The translations under genes were made by a program, and so were the position numbers. A model generated the notes under the pieces. The model saw only the letters and a program-made list of their open reading frames with translations, did no database searches and was not told the DNA's origin. DNA of 64,000 bases from Amphirosellinia nigrospora (lineage: Eukaryota; Ascomycota; Sordariomycetes; Xylariales; Xylariaceae): assembly GCA_004123355.1 (NCBI GenBank), contig SCHM01000003.1:5289058-5353057 (forward strand), read 5' to 3'. This document shows, piece after piece, positions 23,821 through 35,181 of the stretch (within the stretch, counting starts at the first letter, position 1; every line of letters starts with the position of its first letter).

Positions 23821-24428
23821 TTGGTACGTCCGTCTGGAAGGTGAGGAAGTTCTCCCTTGTTGGGTGGTTAGTAATTACAATTTGGGTGAGGAACTTAGAG
23901 AGGGTTTCGTGGTTATCACTACTAGCTGCGGCATGACTTCACGTCCTCCAACACAGCTACTTGTTTTAACAGAGATAGCATGATGTTCTTCAAGGCATGC
24001 GAAAGCAAACCAGACACATGGTGCTGCCTATTTCATGTGTCTTGGATGAAGGACGGGGAGCTTTGGGCCTAGGAATAGGCTAAAGCCTGGTATTAGAACA
24101 GTGGAAGATGTACAAACATTGGGTCGGCTTCATTTTGTTCACGCGATTTGCCAGCTACGGGATGATTGCAACGCAGTAGGAGACTAGGTTTGTTTAAGCA
24201 TCTAATTAGTTGTTGCTCAATTAAAGAAATGTTGTTTTAAATTGGTTGATAGTTTCTCAGTAGATTTCATGTTGTCTTTCGGATTGTGGATTACGGTCGG
24301 TCACCTCCCGCCTTTCGAAGCAAGTTGATAACAAGCAATAACAACTAATAACAACTCTAAACTTCTGATTGGAGAATATTTCGGTTTCATTTCCCTAAGT
24401 ACCTGGCTAGCTAGCTTTCGCTATGGCA
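23821..24428. other. Intergenic between convergent PEX11 and spherulin-like genes
   Basis: Two 3' regions. No gene, RNA or strong repeat seen. Confidence 0.5.
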
Positions 24429-25257
24429 TTAAAACGCGGCAGCCAGCGCCCCAACCGTAGCCGGAGCTGTGGTGATGCTCTCATAGCCGCCCGAGCAGAA
24501 ATACACCCAACCCAGCCCGGCACCCTCAGCCTCCTGAACATAGCTTCTCAAGAGCGTCGTGTCCGCAGGGCGGCCGTCAGCCGACGTGCCGACAAAATCG
24601 TGCACGACGACGGCAGCCTGCGCCTCGTAGCCGGCAGGCGTATTAGCCTCGAAGGTCGTCTTGCCCATATACGCCGGCGCGCTAGGATTATCCAGAAGCT
24701 CTCGAAGACGATGGCCACGTCGCAGATGCCGAAGAACTCGGCGGGGGCGGCCGAGCCGAAGTTGCAGATGTGGTGATCTGCTTGGACCCGAAGGCCGAGC
24801 GCGCGTGCGTGACGGCCGTGTTGAGGTACTCGAAGTCGGCCGCGCTCGACTCGTCGAAGAAGATGCCGTCGACGCCGATGTCCTCGCTACCGGAATACGA
24901 GGCCCAGGCCGCCCAGTTGGTCAGGTTCGCCTGCAGCTCCGCCTGCGGGACGTGCCGTAGTTGGTGCGCACGTACCCGATCGTCTTGACGTTGGGCTGCG
25001 CGTTGAGCTGCGACACGCCGGATATGTAGTTCACGTCGCCGTTGCCGGGCTGGCCCGTCGCCCCGGGGCCGTTGCCCGGGTTCACGACGGCGAGCCACGG
25101 CACCGCCGAGGACGACGCCATGGCGTCGAGGGCCGGGCGCCAGTTGGCTGCGCCGTCGTTGTAGGCGGCTGAGGGGTATGTGTATAGTGGGAGCAGGACA
25201 CCCGTGGCCGACACCGAGGTCGCGAAGGAGCGCTGAGGCGGCGCGGGTGAAGGCCAT
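24429..25257 (-). CDS. Spherulin-4-like secreted/cell-surface protein
   Basis: Resembles spherulation-specific family 4 (Spherulin4) proteins, TIM-barrel-like secreted proteins thought to be polysaccharide-active; the biochemical role is not read here. Blocks in order on the minus strand: GVLLPLYTYPSAAYND, VPWLAVVNPGNGPGA, DVNYISGVSQLNAQPNVKT, IGYVRTNYGT, NWAAWASYSGSEDIGVDG, IFFDESSAADFEYL, VVVHDFVGTSADG, GLGWVYFCSGGYES. The start ATG at 25255-25257 begins a short hydrophobic segment that would serve as a signal peptide. The gene is far richer in G+C than its surroundings and switches frame at least four times over 830 bp, matching the G/C-run errors seen elsewhere. Single exon as far as can be seen. 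Confidence 0.72.
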
Positions 25258-27768
25258 TTTGTCGGTATTGGGGCTGTTGGCGTGATGGGAGAGTTGGGAG
25301 AGTTGGGTGAGTGGTTGAGTATACCTGGATGCTTTCTCTGTAGATCACATCATGATAGCTGGTAGTCTTATATATTGGGATGCCACGACGTCTTTATTCT
25401 GCCATTTTCCCTGCAAACCCCGAGAATGCCGCGCATGTGTGGCATGAACGGCATTTGCTGCGTTAACGTTACTTACGTCTTCTGTTGTTATTGAAGGGCA
25501 AGGAGTCTGGGGCCCGACTTGTTTCATAGTGTCCGCCGAGGGGATGGGAAATTCCCCATGCGGTAGGTGGCCACGTCGATGTAAAGGAGATCTCCTGGGG
25601 TTGAGCCCAGGGATTGGGAAATCGTTTGGATGTGATGTGGCATGTTCATTAATTGGCAGGGTGATGTTGTTTGTTCATTGTCGTCACGATTCGTCGCTCT
25701 TAATTGCAACTTTTCCTCGGAGGCGTTAAGTTAGTGCCTACCTATAGTCTGCTTGTGGTTTACTACTGTCATGCGAGAGGAGGGCGATGTGCAATAAAAT
25801 CAGATTAGAATATGGATAGAGAAGATCTCGAAATGTTATCCAATCCGAGGCTTCATTTAAAGACCTAACAATTTACAACCTACCAGCATTAATTCTTGGT
25901 GTAACCTATGAACTGAAGTAAGTTTCTTTTTAAGAACACCGCAACGTTGTTTCAAAACGCGAAATTATGCAACCATTTGCTGGAGTATCAAAGAAGCATC
26001 GTATGATAATTACCTAATTGTTTGAATATCTAAACTAAACATGCATAGGGGATCAAATAAACTATAGGGTTAGGTATGTGGTATTATCTCTACACTATAT
26101 AGCATACGGCGGCCATACAGCAAATCGTATCGGGACCACAAATGCGATTTTGTTCCCGTTGAACAACGTATCGTGGATATATCGGACCGCGCCGAACCTT
26201 AGATGTCTTAGCAGAGGTAGTAGTCAGCGAAAATGGTTGTGGAGACTGTCTCGGCGTAGCCGAATCTACCCGGCCTAAATCTAATTACATTCGGCAAGGA
26301 TCTAGCTCCAGTAAAGTTGAATAGGGAGTGGTAAGTGCTTGAGCCAACTTGATCGAGCTGGTATAAAAAAGGTAACAGGAGCCGTTTAGGAGTCCAGTTG
26401 ACTATCCTGAGCAAGAATGAATAATGGCGATGCGAGAATAAGACAATTTATGTGAGCTTGATTCCATGCTGAATGTAGCCCTGCCGAAGGAGCGTCGAGG
26501 AAAAAGCTTGTCTGCAACCTAACGGTAGTCAGACAGCCGCTGGAATCTACAAGATACGACAATCGACAATCTGATGGGTTTCTAGCTAGTCTTTTTGTCA
26601 TTACACTATTTCTTACACAGCGAAAGTTGGCACGAGGTCGGTTGAAAGCCTTTGATAGGTCGACGACCATAGTACCTATCTGGTACCGCATCGGCAAAGG
26701 CGGTCATACGTCACGAGGGTGCTTCGTTGCTTCGGATATAATCTTATCTGCTGTCGCACTCTTCATCCTTATCAACCTTATTTAAGACCCAGGCACCTGG
26801 TTCAGCTATATCAAGGGAGAGGCAGTCGATGGGTGGTGTCAATCACGCAATTCTCTTTCTTGAGGCTCTTTGTGGAGAGAGACACTAGATCTGATAGATG
26901 GTAGTGTATAAATAAATAGGCCTCTCCTATCTCTCGTGGGATTAGATGAGAATGGAGAAGTAGTTGATCGCAACTGGCCTCGGCGCAAGCTAGTGTACTC
27001 ACCTAACAACGGGCTCCGGTGGCATTTCTCAGCTTCAGCTGCAGCTCTCCACCCCTGTGTCCACCCGCCGGCGAGCATCCCTGTCCATTTCTCCATCTTT
27101 TAGCTGGGGTAGGATCAACTGCATCCCGTCCTAAGCCTAAATGGGTCGCTCATCATTACAAAATCAAGAAACACGTGGCGTGAGACGAAGAACAGAAACA
27201 AAACTCATCTATGTGGTGCTTCCTATGTCGCCCAATGAGTAGGACAAACTAGAAAGTATCGGAGATAAGATTTTAATTCATGTATCGGACGAAACATTGT
27301 CTTTGCAGCGGACGATGGCTCAAGACTTAGATACATGTAATGCTCACGATTTCATTGTTACACTGCATCAAGACGCCGCGCATGCAGATAGGACATGGAT
27401 CTACTACACTAGATGCCTTCTAGCCGGCCAACATCTAAGTACCTCCCATGTACGGCTACGCTACTTATCTCACTGGCGCCAATACAGATTAGCAGCAAGC
27501 CGCGGTACATTGTATTTGTAGGTAGCTGGGCCAGAGAAACCCAAATGTTAAAAATGACTTCACGTGGCGCCCTTCTGCGCGACTACTTCTCACATACTTT
27601 TGTCCCCAGAATCCCGAATCTATATACTTTTTCAACCTTTCTTTCACCAACCGTATAAAGATCAGGGCCCCGAGTCCTCCGTCGGACGCCCTCATTTACT
27701 CCGTCTTGACTCCCTTCTCTGAGTGGTTACCTTGTTTTAATAATTATTATTCTTTTCCAAGAGAAGCC
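25258..27768. other. 2.5-kb gene-poor region
   Basis: Contains the promoter of the spherulin-like gene on the left and of the transporter on the right. Open frames of 60-100 codons on both strands have no familiar motif. No tRNA or transposon recognised. Confidence 0.4.
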
Positions 27769-29642
27769 ATGTTCGGATCCAAGAAGCCTGCCGAAGAGCA
27801 GGTCGACAAGGGGCGCCCGCATCGCCCGTAGTCAACGACGCCGAGGCCTCGGCGGGCTACCACCGATCGACCAGAAGCCATTCATGAAGCTATCTGGCTG
27901 TGCTAGCTTGCGGTGCCGGTCTTTTCCGACGGCTACATCAACAACGTACGTCCGATGACCCTCCGTATCTTATGCCGATACCACCCGTCTGGCTTAGTTT
28001 AGTCCTAGCCAACTAACAAGTGACCATCTTTCATCTTCGCAGGTTATCGGCTCCGTTAGCACCGTGCTCACCTACCAATATGGCACCCTCTACAGCGACT
28101 CTCAGGCGGCCAAGGTTGTCTCAGCTATCGCATTCGCCGGAACTGTATGCTCTCCACCCCGCCACCACCCCAGATTTGCGCCATCATGAACCCCACGAAT
28201 TGACTAACTCGCTGGATTCGCGCCAAAACAGGTCGTTGGTCAGTTGATTTTCGGATATACCGCCGATCGATGGTCGCGCACCGGCTCGCTTATCATCTCC
28301 ACCATCATTCTGATTGTCTTCACCGCGCTCGCTGCCGGCTCTTACTACCATGGAGACCCGGTTAGCATGTTCAGCATTCTTGCTGCTTGGCGATTTTTCG
28401 TAAGTTTCTTTCCCGTGTACACTGATGCAGCTGGAGGGCTAACTCAATTCAAAGGTCGGAATTGGCATTGGAGGTAAGAAAACCGAAAATTATATTTATA
28501 ATCTCTACTAAGAACCTGCTTAGGTAATATCCGGCTGGTAGTGTTAGCTGCGCCGAGTCCACCGGCGAGCTCCAGGGTGGTAGCCGAAACCGATGGTTTA
28601 TTCTACTTCACCAACTCCATGATCGATTGGGGATTTGTTATCGGTGCCTTCGTCCCTTATGTCGTTGCGGCCGCTGCTCAAAACAAATACTACGGCCCAT
28701 CTGGCGGACGAGTCTAGGAATCGTGTCGTCTTCCCGCTCATCTTGTTCGTGTTGCGTTTAAGGCTAAGGAACCTGAGGAGTTCTCCCGAAATTCGATGAA
28801 AACGCTCGTACGCCTTACGGGTTGGTGTTCAAATTTTATGGCTTCCGTCTATTCATCGTTAGTTTGATTTGGTTTGTCTATGACGTAAGTACCGCTCTTC
28901 CGACAGCTTTGCAGTACAAACAAACTCAACTATTCCATAGTTCTCTACCTATGCCTTTGGCATATACTCTGGCCCTATCCTCGCCACTATTTACGGCTCG
29001 AGCGACGGAAAGATGGCTCCATTAACGACAGTTTTTGGGTGGAATACAGTCATCAACTTGTTTTACATCCCTGGAACTATGCTTGGAGCTCCTATCAGTG
29101 ATCGCCTAGGACCCCGTTACACGTTAATTATCGGTTTCCTCCTCCAATCGGTCGTTGGTTTCATTATGGCCGGAACATACTCCCATTTATCCCGTCCTAG
29201 CGTTATTGGCGCCTTCGTCGTCGTCTACGGTATTTTCCTCTCCCTCGGTGAACTTGGTCCTGGAAACAACATCGGTCTTCTGGCCGCCAAGACGTGCGCC
29301 ACCGGAGTTCGAGGCCAATACTACGGAATTGCCGCCGCCGTTGGCAAGATTGGTGCTTTCGTCGGTGTCTACGTCTTCCCCTATATCCAGAAGGCTGGAG
29401 GCAGCTCAAGCAACGCCGCGTACTACCAATACCCGTTCTTCGTCAGTTCGAGTCTGTGCATTTTCGCAGCAGCCCTCGCTTTCTTCTTCTTGCCCAATGT
29501 CGGCCAGGACACGATTACGCACGAGGATGAGAGATTCCGTGAATACTTGACCGCTAACGGCTGGGACGTCCGCCAGCTTGGTCTGAAGGTTGGCGAGAGC
29601 ATTGATAGTCTACCACGGGAGACGGAAGAATCGAAACACTAG
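27769..29642 (+). CDS. Git1-like glycerophosphodiester/phosphate MFS transporter, frame disrupted
   Basis: Major facilitator of the phosphate:H+ symporter family, closest in motif to yeast Git1, which imports glycerophosphoinositol at the plasma membrane. Seen in order: SDGYINN|VIGSVSTVLTYQYG, VGQLIFGYTADRWSR, RFFVGIGIGG, SCAESTGELQGGSRNRWF, DWGFVIGAFVPYVV, KEPEEFSRNS, FIVSLIWFVYD, FGWNTVINLFYIPGTMLG, SDRLGPRYTLIIGFLLQ, FLSLGELGPGNNIGLLAAK, GVRGQYYGIAAAVGKIGAFV. Introns with good ends lie at about 27946-28041, 28147-28231, 28400-28454 and 28886-28940. From 29000 to the stop the frame is clean. From 27769 to 28820 there are at least six small indels, more per kb than neighbours and including a probable insertion, so a decaying gene cannot be excluded. 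Confidence 0.72.
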
Positions 29643-31360
29643 GTATATAACCAACTGGTCACTACGGATAGACATATAGTCTACAGCCCTTGAAATGGGT
29701 CTGTAAGTTAGATCTGCTTTTGTAAAGCCGCTACCTTGAATACCCAGCACTAGTCTAGTCTATCTTGTTCATCATTTATATTAATCATGTCAGAATCAAA
29801 TTATCTGTCTTAATCTGTCTCGCGTCTCGCCTCGAGCTGTGCCATGCTAAATTACACCTTCAGCAATCAAAGGAAGAGACGAGCTGCGTTCCTAAAACTC
29901 TCTCCTGCTTGACTTGATCTCGTAATTATCAAAGCATATTATGAATAGACTCGTCGAATTACAACATCACTTTGAGAAATATTTCTACAAGGAGATTTCT
30001 ACTGACGATTGCAATAAAAAGCAATGGAATGGGTTGGTGTCTTCTGCATCTATTAACAATATATCCCTGAGCTTGCAAGTTTTCCATCCTTCATGGGGAA
30101 GGCAGGCAGTCAAAATCCACCCTCTTCATTATACCGCTGGCGTTTAATAGCACGTCGCAGTTGTCTCGTTAGTCGCGTGGAACATCTCCTTTTACGATTT
30201 AGCCCCTTAGCTCCATGCTGTGCTGAATACCCCCTTCTAATTTTGCAGGTTTATTTCAATGAATACCAATAATTCAATTGCACTAACACTACACCGCCCC
30301 CTCCCCAACCTTGGTGAACGAAAGCAGTAGATGATTAATTGCCGACAATAGACCTAATAGAAGACATGGCGTAATAACTTGTGAGGATATATGCCCTCGT
30401 ATTGAACCGCCGTAAGCGAAAAGGGGGCGAGATAGTCGTCACAAAGGAATTCCATACACACTATGGCAATATTATAGTTATCCAGTCTAGTCTAGCCTCA
30501 TCCTTGACCTGTGTTTACCATATATATGGCGGGTATCCTTCGGCAGAAACAACATTTCAATAAACCCCCCCCCCCCCCCCCAAAGCCACTGCTCCCGCTA
30601 ACCCCCGACTAGATAAATCACTTGAATCGAACGCCCCATTCAGCAGCATAGCTATAATTCCTTACCTGTCGGGATCGGTATCGTAATGACCTCTTTTACG
30701 ACACTACTTATAGCTTAAAACCAATCACCACCATTCACTACACACACATACATATATATATATATCCCTTCATACATGCACCGGCAAGCAAGCGAGCATA
30801 TATCAGATGCTTCGTATTTTACTTACCCTGGCGGCAATACTCCTGTCCCCGTCATACGCCAACCCCTTGGATAGATAGATAAACTACGATCGAGGTATCA
30901 AACCCAACAATCACCACATATCCCCTCTCCCCATATCATATCCACACATGCAAGCAGGTCTTTTCTTTATACTAAGGAACCATGGTAGATACAAATATCA
31001 TATGTCACAACATCAATATAACTAACTACCATAATTCCCAATCATTGTCATCTTTCCTACGCCAGTACATATCAATTTCATGTCAGCTAGGTATGGACGA
31101 CGCAGGCAACATGCACCTTCATACACTCTACTAAATACCTACTTATGATATATTATTGCGATGAAGGCCAGATTCGGAAACAGTACCAAAACAGGCAGGC
31201 AAAGCAATTAGGTCACCATTGAGCAAATACAAGTCCTTCCATCACACTTAGTTTCTTAAATCATCGGAAGAACCATGTAATTTAACTTTTTAACTTTCTT
31301 TTGTGGTATGCGCCGGGGTATGCTATAGAAACAGTTGTCTAAGTAACAGTTATGATAAAA
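29643..31360. other. Intergenic between convergent transporter and BiP genes
   Basis: 3' regions of both genes; A+T-leaning, with a C homopolymer at 30565-30581 and a short TA run near 30750-30765. Nothing gene-like. Confidence 0.5.
30565..30581. repeat. Homopolymer of 17 C
   Basis: Seventeen C residues in a row inside A+T-rich DNA. The true length is uncertain given G/C-run undercalling elsewhere in the window. Confidence 0.9.
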
Positions 31361-33562
31361 TTACAACTCGTCGTGATCAGGCTCATCGTCATCTCCCGAT
31401 CCACCAGCTCCCTGGTACATCTTAGATGTGATGGGGTAGGCGACGCCTGAGAGCTTTTCCTTCTGTTCCTCAAAGTCCTCAGTGGTAGCCGTGGCGGCGT
31501 TCTCATCAAGCCAGTCAGTGGTCTCCTTGACGGCGTCGAGAATCTGTGTCGATGGTTAGTGACTGGTAATTACTATTACAGCTCGATAGAACTTACGGTT
31601 TCCTTGTCCTCCTCGTCGATCTTACCACCAAGGCCGTCCTCATCGTTGACTTGGTTCTTCAAGTTGAAAGCGTAGTTCTCCAGACCGTTTCGGGCCTCAA
31701 TACGCTCGCGGGTAGCCTTGTCTTCCTCGGCATACTTCTCGGCCTCGGCAACCATGCGGTCTATCTCTTCTTGAGTGAGACGGCCTTTGTCGTTAGTAAT
31801 GGTGATGGTCTCAGTTTTGCCGGTTCCCTTGTCTGAAGCCGACACCTTGAGGATACCGTTGGCGTCCAGCTCGAAGGAAACTTCAATCTGGGGAACACCA
31901 CGAGGCGCGGGGGATGTTGGTAAGCTCAAACTTGCCGAGTAGGTTGTTCTTCTCGGTCATAGATCGCTCGCCTTCGTAGACCTGAATAAGGACGACGGGT
32001 TGGTTGTCCGCAGCGGTCGAGAAGATCTGGCTCTTGCGGGTTGGGATGGCGGTGTTACGGGGAATAAGTTTGGTCATGACACCACCAGTGGTTTCAATTC
32101 CTAGGGTCAACGGGTTGACATCCATGAGGACAAGTTCCTCGGTACCCTCCTCGCCGGAAAGGACACCGGCCTGGACAGCAGCACCGAAAGCAACAGCTTC
32201 GTCTGGGTTGATGCCCTTGCTAGCTTGCTTACCGCCAAAGAACTCCTCGAGAAGCTCCTGAACCTTGGGAATACGAGTTGAGCCACCCACCAAGACGATG
32301 TCATCGATCTCATCCTTCTTGATCTTGGCGTCGGTAAGGACCTGCTTCACAGGCCCCAGGGTTCGCTTGAACAGATCCATGTTCAGCTCCTCAAACTTGG
32401 CTCGGGTCAAAGTCTCTGTGAAATCCTTGCCGTCAAAGAACGACTCGATCTCGATGCGGGCGGTCTTCTGGGAAGATAGAGTACGCTTGGCCTTTTCGGC
32501 CTCACGCTTCAACTTGCCCATAGCCTTAGCATCCTTGGTGATGTCGACGGAGTTCTTCTTGTTGTACGACTTGGCCCAGAAGCTAATGATTCTTTGATCG
32601 AAATCCTCGCCACCGAGATGGGTGTCACCGGCAGTAGCCAGGACCTCGAAAACACCTTGGTCGATAGATAGGAGAGAGACATCGAAAGTACCACCACCGA
32701 GATCATACACAATGATGTGACGCTCACCCTCGGTCTTGTCCAGACCGTAGGCAATAGCAGCGGCGGTAGGCTCGTTGACGATACGCAGGACATTCAGACC
32801 AGCGATAATGCCAGCATCCTTGGTAGCTTGTCTCTGGTTGTCGTTGAAGTAGGCGGGAACCGTAACAACGGCGTGGGTGACCTTCTTGCCTAGATATGAC
32901 TCGGCAACCTCCTTCATCTTGCCAAGAATAACGGCAGAGATTTCTTCAGGTGTAAACTTCTTGGGTGATCCGTGGACATCAACCTGAACGACAGGCTTGC
33001 CATCCTTCTCGATTACCTTATAGGGGAAGTGCTTGAGGTCGCTCTGGAGGGTTTTCTCGCTCCACTTCCGGCCGATAAACCGCCTAATATTGGGTATCAT
33101 GGTTAGTAAACCAAACATGACGACATGGTGTCGACTTGAGGGAGACTCACTTAACATCATAGATGGTATTATACGGGTTGTTAGCCGCTTGTTGCTTTGC
33201 AGCATCTCCGACTAACCGTTCGTCTTCGGTAAATGCGACATATGAGGGGGTAATACGGTTTCCTTGGTCGTTGACGAGGATCTCGACCTTGCCCTTTTGC
33301 ATCACACCGACGCAAGAGTATGTAGTCCCCAAATCCTATTTACGGAACAACGTTAGCAACGTGGCAACAAAGCTACGGCACTGGCAAGACGCAAGACATA
33401 GCATTGGGAATGTCGACTTACGATGCCAATAACTGTACCGTATTCCTGCTCCGTCTCCTGTGCATTGACGCTGGAGACAAAGGCAAGAGGGCTGAACAGG
33501 AGAAGGCTCCAGGCGATCATACCGATGGCGATCGCCCAGTAGCTCTGGGACCGTCGAGCCAT
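31361..33562 (-). CDS. KAR2: ER chaperone BiP/Kar2 (Hsp70)
   Basis: Luminal Hsp70 of the endoplasmic reticulum: folds secreted proteins, drives translocation, senses unfolded-protein stress. Four exons on the minus strand: 33562-33422, 33335-33151, 33083-31597, 31543-31361. Exon 1 encodes a signal sequence ending near SSVNAQE. Hsp70 signatures are all present: [56 protein letters not shown]; the substrate-binding part has [17 protein letters not shown], and the C-terminus is the retrieval signal HDEL. The raw frame breaks at 31909-31913, where PPAPRGVPQ needs a run of seven C on the coding strand and only five are present; restoring that gives 665 aa, the normal size. An essential gene broken at a homopolymer argues for sequence error. 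Confidence 0.97.
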
Positions 33563-35181
33563 GGTGAATGGACGACTCGACGATAATGTGACAACCAAAG
33601 GTAAGTTAAGGAAATGGGTATCACAGAACACGGGTTTAAAGAGAGACGAAAGCAAGATGACTCCAAGCCAAAGCGCCAAAGCCTCGTTTGCTGTCCTCAC
33701 ACACAGGCGCAGAAGAATGGGTTGGTTGGAGGGGGTGGCAGGGAGAGGAGGAAATAGTGGTTTGCAGAAGAAGTAGAAGAGTTCCTGGAGAATTGCCCGA
33801 GTTCTCTTATATGGTGGAAGCCGCCAGAATGACAAGTTGCGACTGTGAAGAAATGTGTTCTTTTCAACGTAAAAGTGGGCCACGCATACTGAGTAGTAGT
33901 ACTTAGATACTAGGCGTGTTCCTGTTGGGAGGTAAACTGCAGCGGTGCATGGTACTGGAGGGGTGCTGATGCCGCCATGGCAGTGGGCCACGCGCCATTG
34001 GGGGGGCCTTGGTGGGCGGCGCTGTGTACAGCTTGTTATCTTGGCCTGCCTGAATAGGTGGCGAACCCAACATAGCGACTTGGCCTTTGCGGCGTCACCA
34101 CAGGCGGTAAGGAACCCTCTAAGCCTTTCTAGGGGTACTTCCAGCTCCACACCAGTACCTGGCTGGGCAGGGTAGGAGGGGCAAGTGTGGGGCGGCATGA
34201 ACCTAATACTTCCAATGGCCTATAATAATGCCAGCTTTCAACAACTTCAACCATGGAAAGTCGCCATTCACCGCATTTAGTCAGCGGCGGATTGCCTACT
34301 AGATCCATGTATGGGTACGTTGAATCTTGACACGATTGCGCTTGAGCCTTGAACACTACAAAACCAAAAGCCATGTGCTTCTACTGTAATCTGTCCACAC
34401 CTGCCTACACGATAACGGATAAAGATCCATCATATCCATCATATGTACTGTAGAATGGGCCACCTGGTGAAAACAGTAATGGAATCCACGTGGCTCCTTT
34501 GTCTCGCGAGTCATAGGTTAGATATCGCACTTACATGTGCGCCGTTACATTTGTGTACCTAAAGTATCACTAGGTATCAACTGTTACCGCAGTCTAGCAC
34601 TACTTGTCACGGTTTCTACTCAACTTAGTCTACTAGCTCTACTGGTGATATTAGTTGTTGTTCTATACCTACTGGTCTGCAATTCATCTAGGCCATACGT
34701 TGTGGAAGTTCTTTTAGCGAAAGCTGATACTCTGGCCACAACGAGAGCAGGGGACAGATATTGGAGAGTGAGGGAAGACATCGATTCTCGATTCTCCTAC
34801 TTGCTTGTAAGTAAGTAGGTGGCAGGGATGCCCCGCAATGGATCAGACTGTGGAGTGCCCTTGCTCTCCTGTTCTCGGAGTGTAAAAGCTGGGTTACTTT
34901 TAGATGCCTCGGGCAACAATGGAAATGCAGAGCCATTAAAAAGAGCTAGAGCAGGTATGTTTACAACCACAGATGGGCTCATGATCTTCAAATCCGGAAA
35001 GTAGCTAAGTGAAGAATGTCTCTGTGGAGAGTCGCTGAAACGCTACTTGGATGCTGCATTATAGGTATGGACTACCAAGATTAAAAAGACTACAGCAGTC
35101 CCGCTACGCCCATCAGAACGGATCCGGACCAAAAGGAACACCCCCACCTCTTTTCTCCCACGCCCTGCTTCCACGCTGTCC
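33563..35181. promoter_or_regulatory. BiP upstream region
   Basis: About 1.6 kb between the BiP start and the end of HBS1, both on the minus strand, so it holds the BiP promoter. GTGGGCCACGC occurs twice (33875-33885 and 33983-33993); next to the second copy is a CCAAT box on the minus strand (33997-34001), recalling the CCAAT plus CCACG layout of ER-stress elements, but in a non-standard spacing and orientation. A CAGCGTG, the yeast UPRE core, is on the minus strand at 35172-35178. Regulatory roles are inference. Confidence 0.4.

Noticed and set aside
33353-34198. 281-codon open frame overlapping the BiP first exon and promoter
   Set aside because: Its only recognisable residues are the BiP signal peptide exon; the rest is promoter and leader read through.
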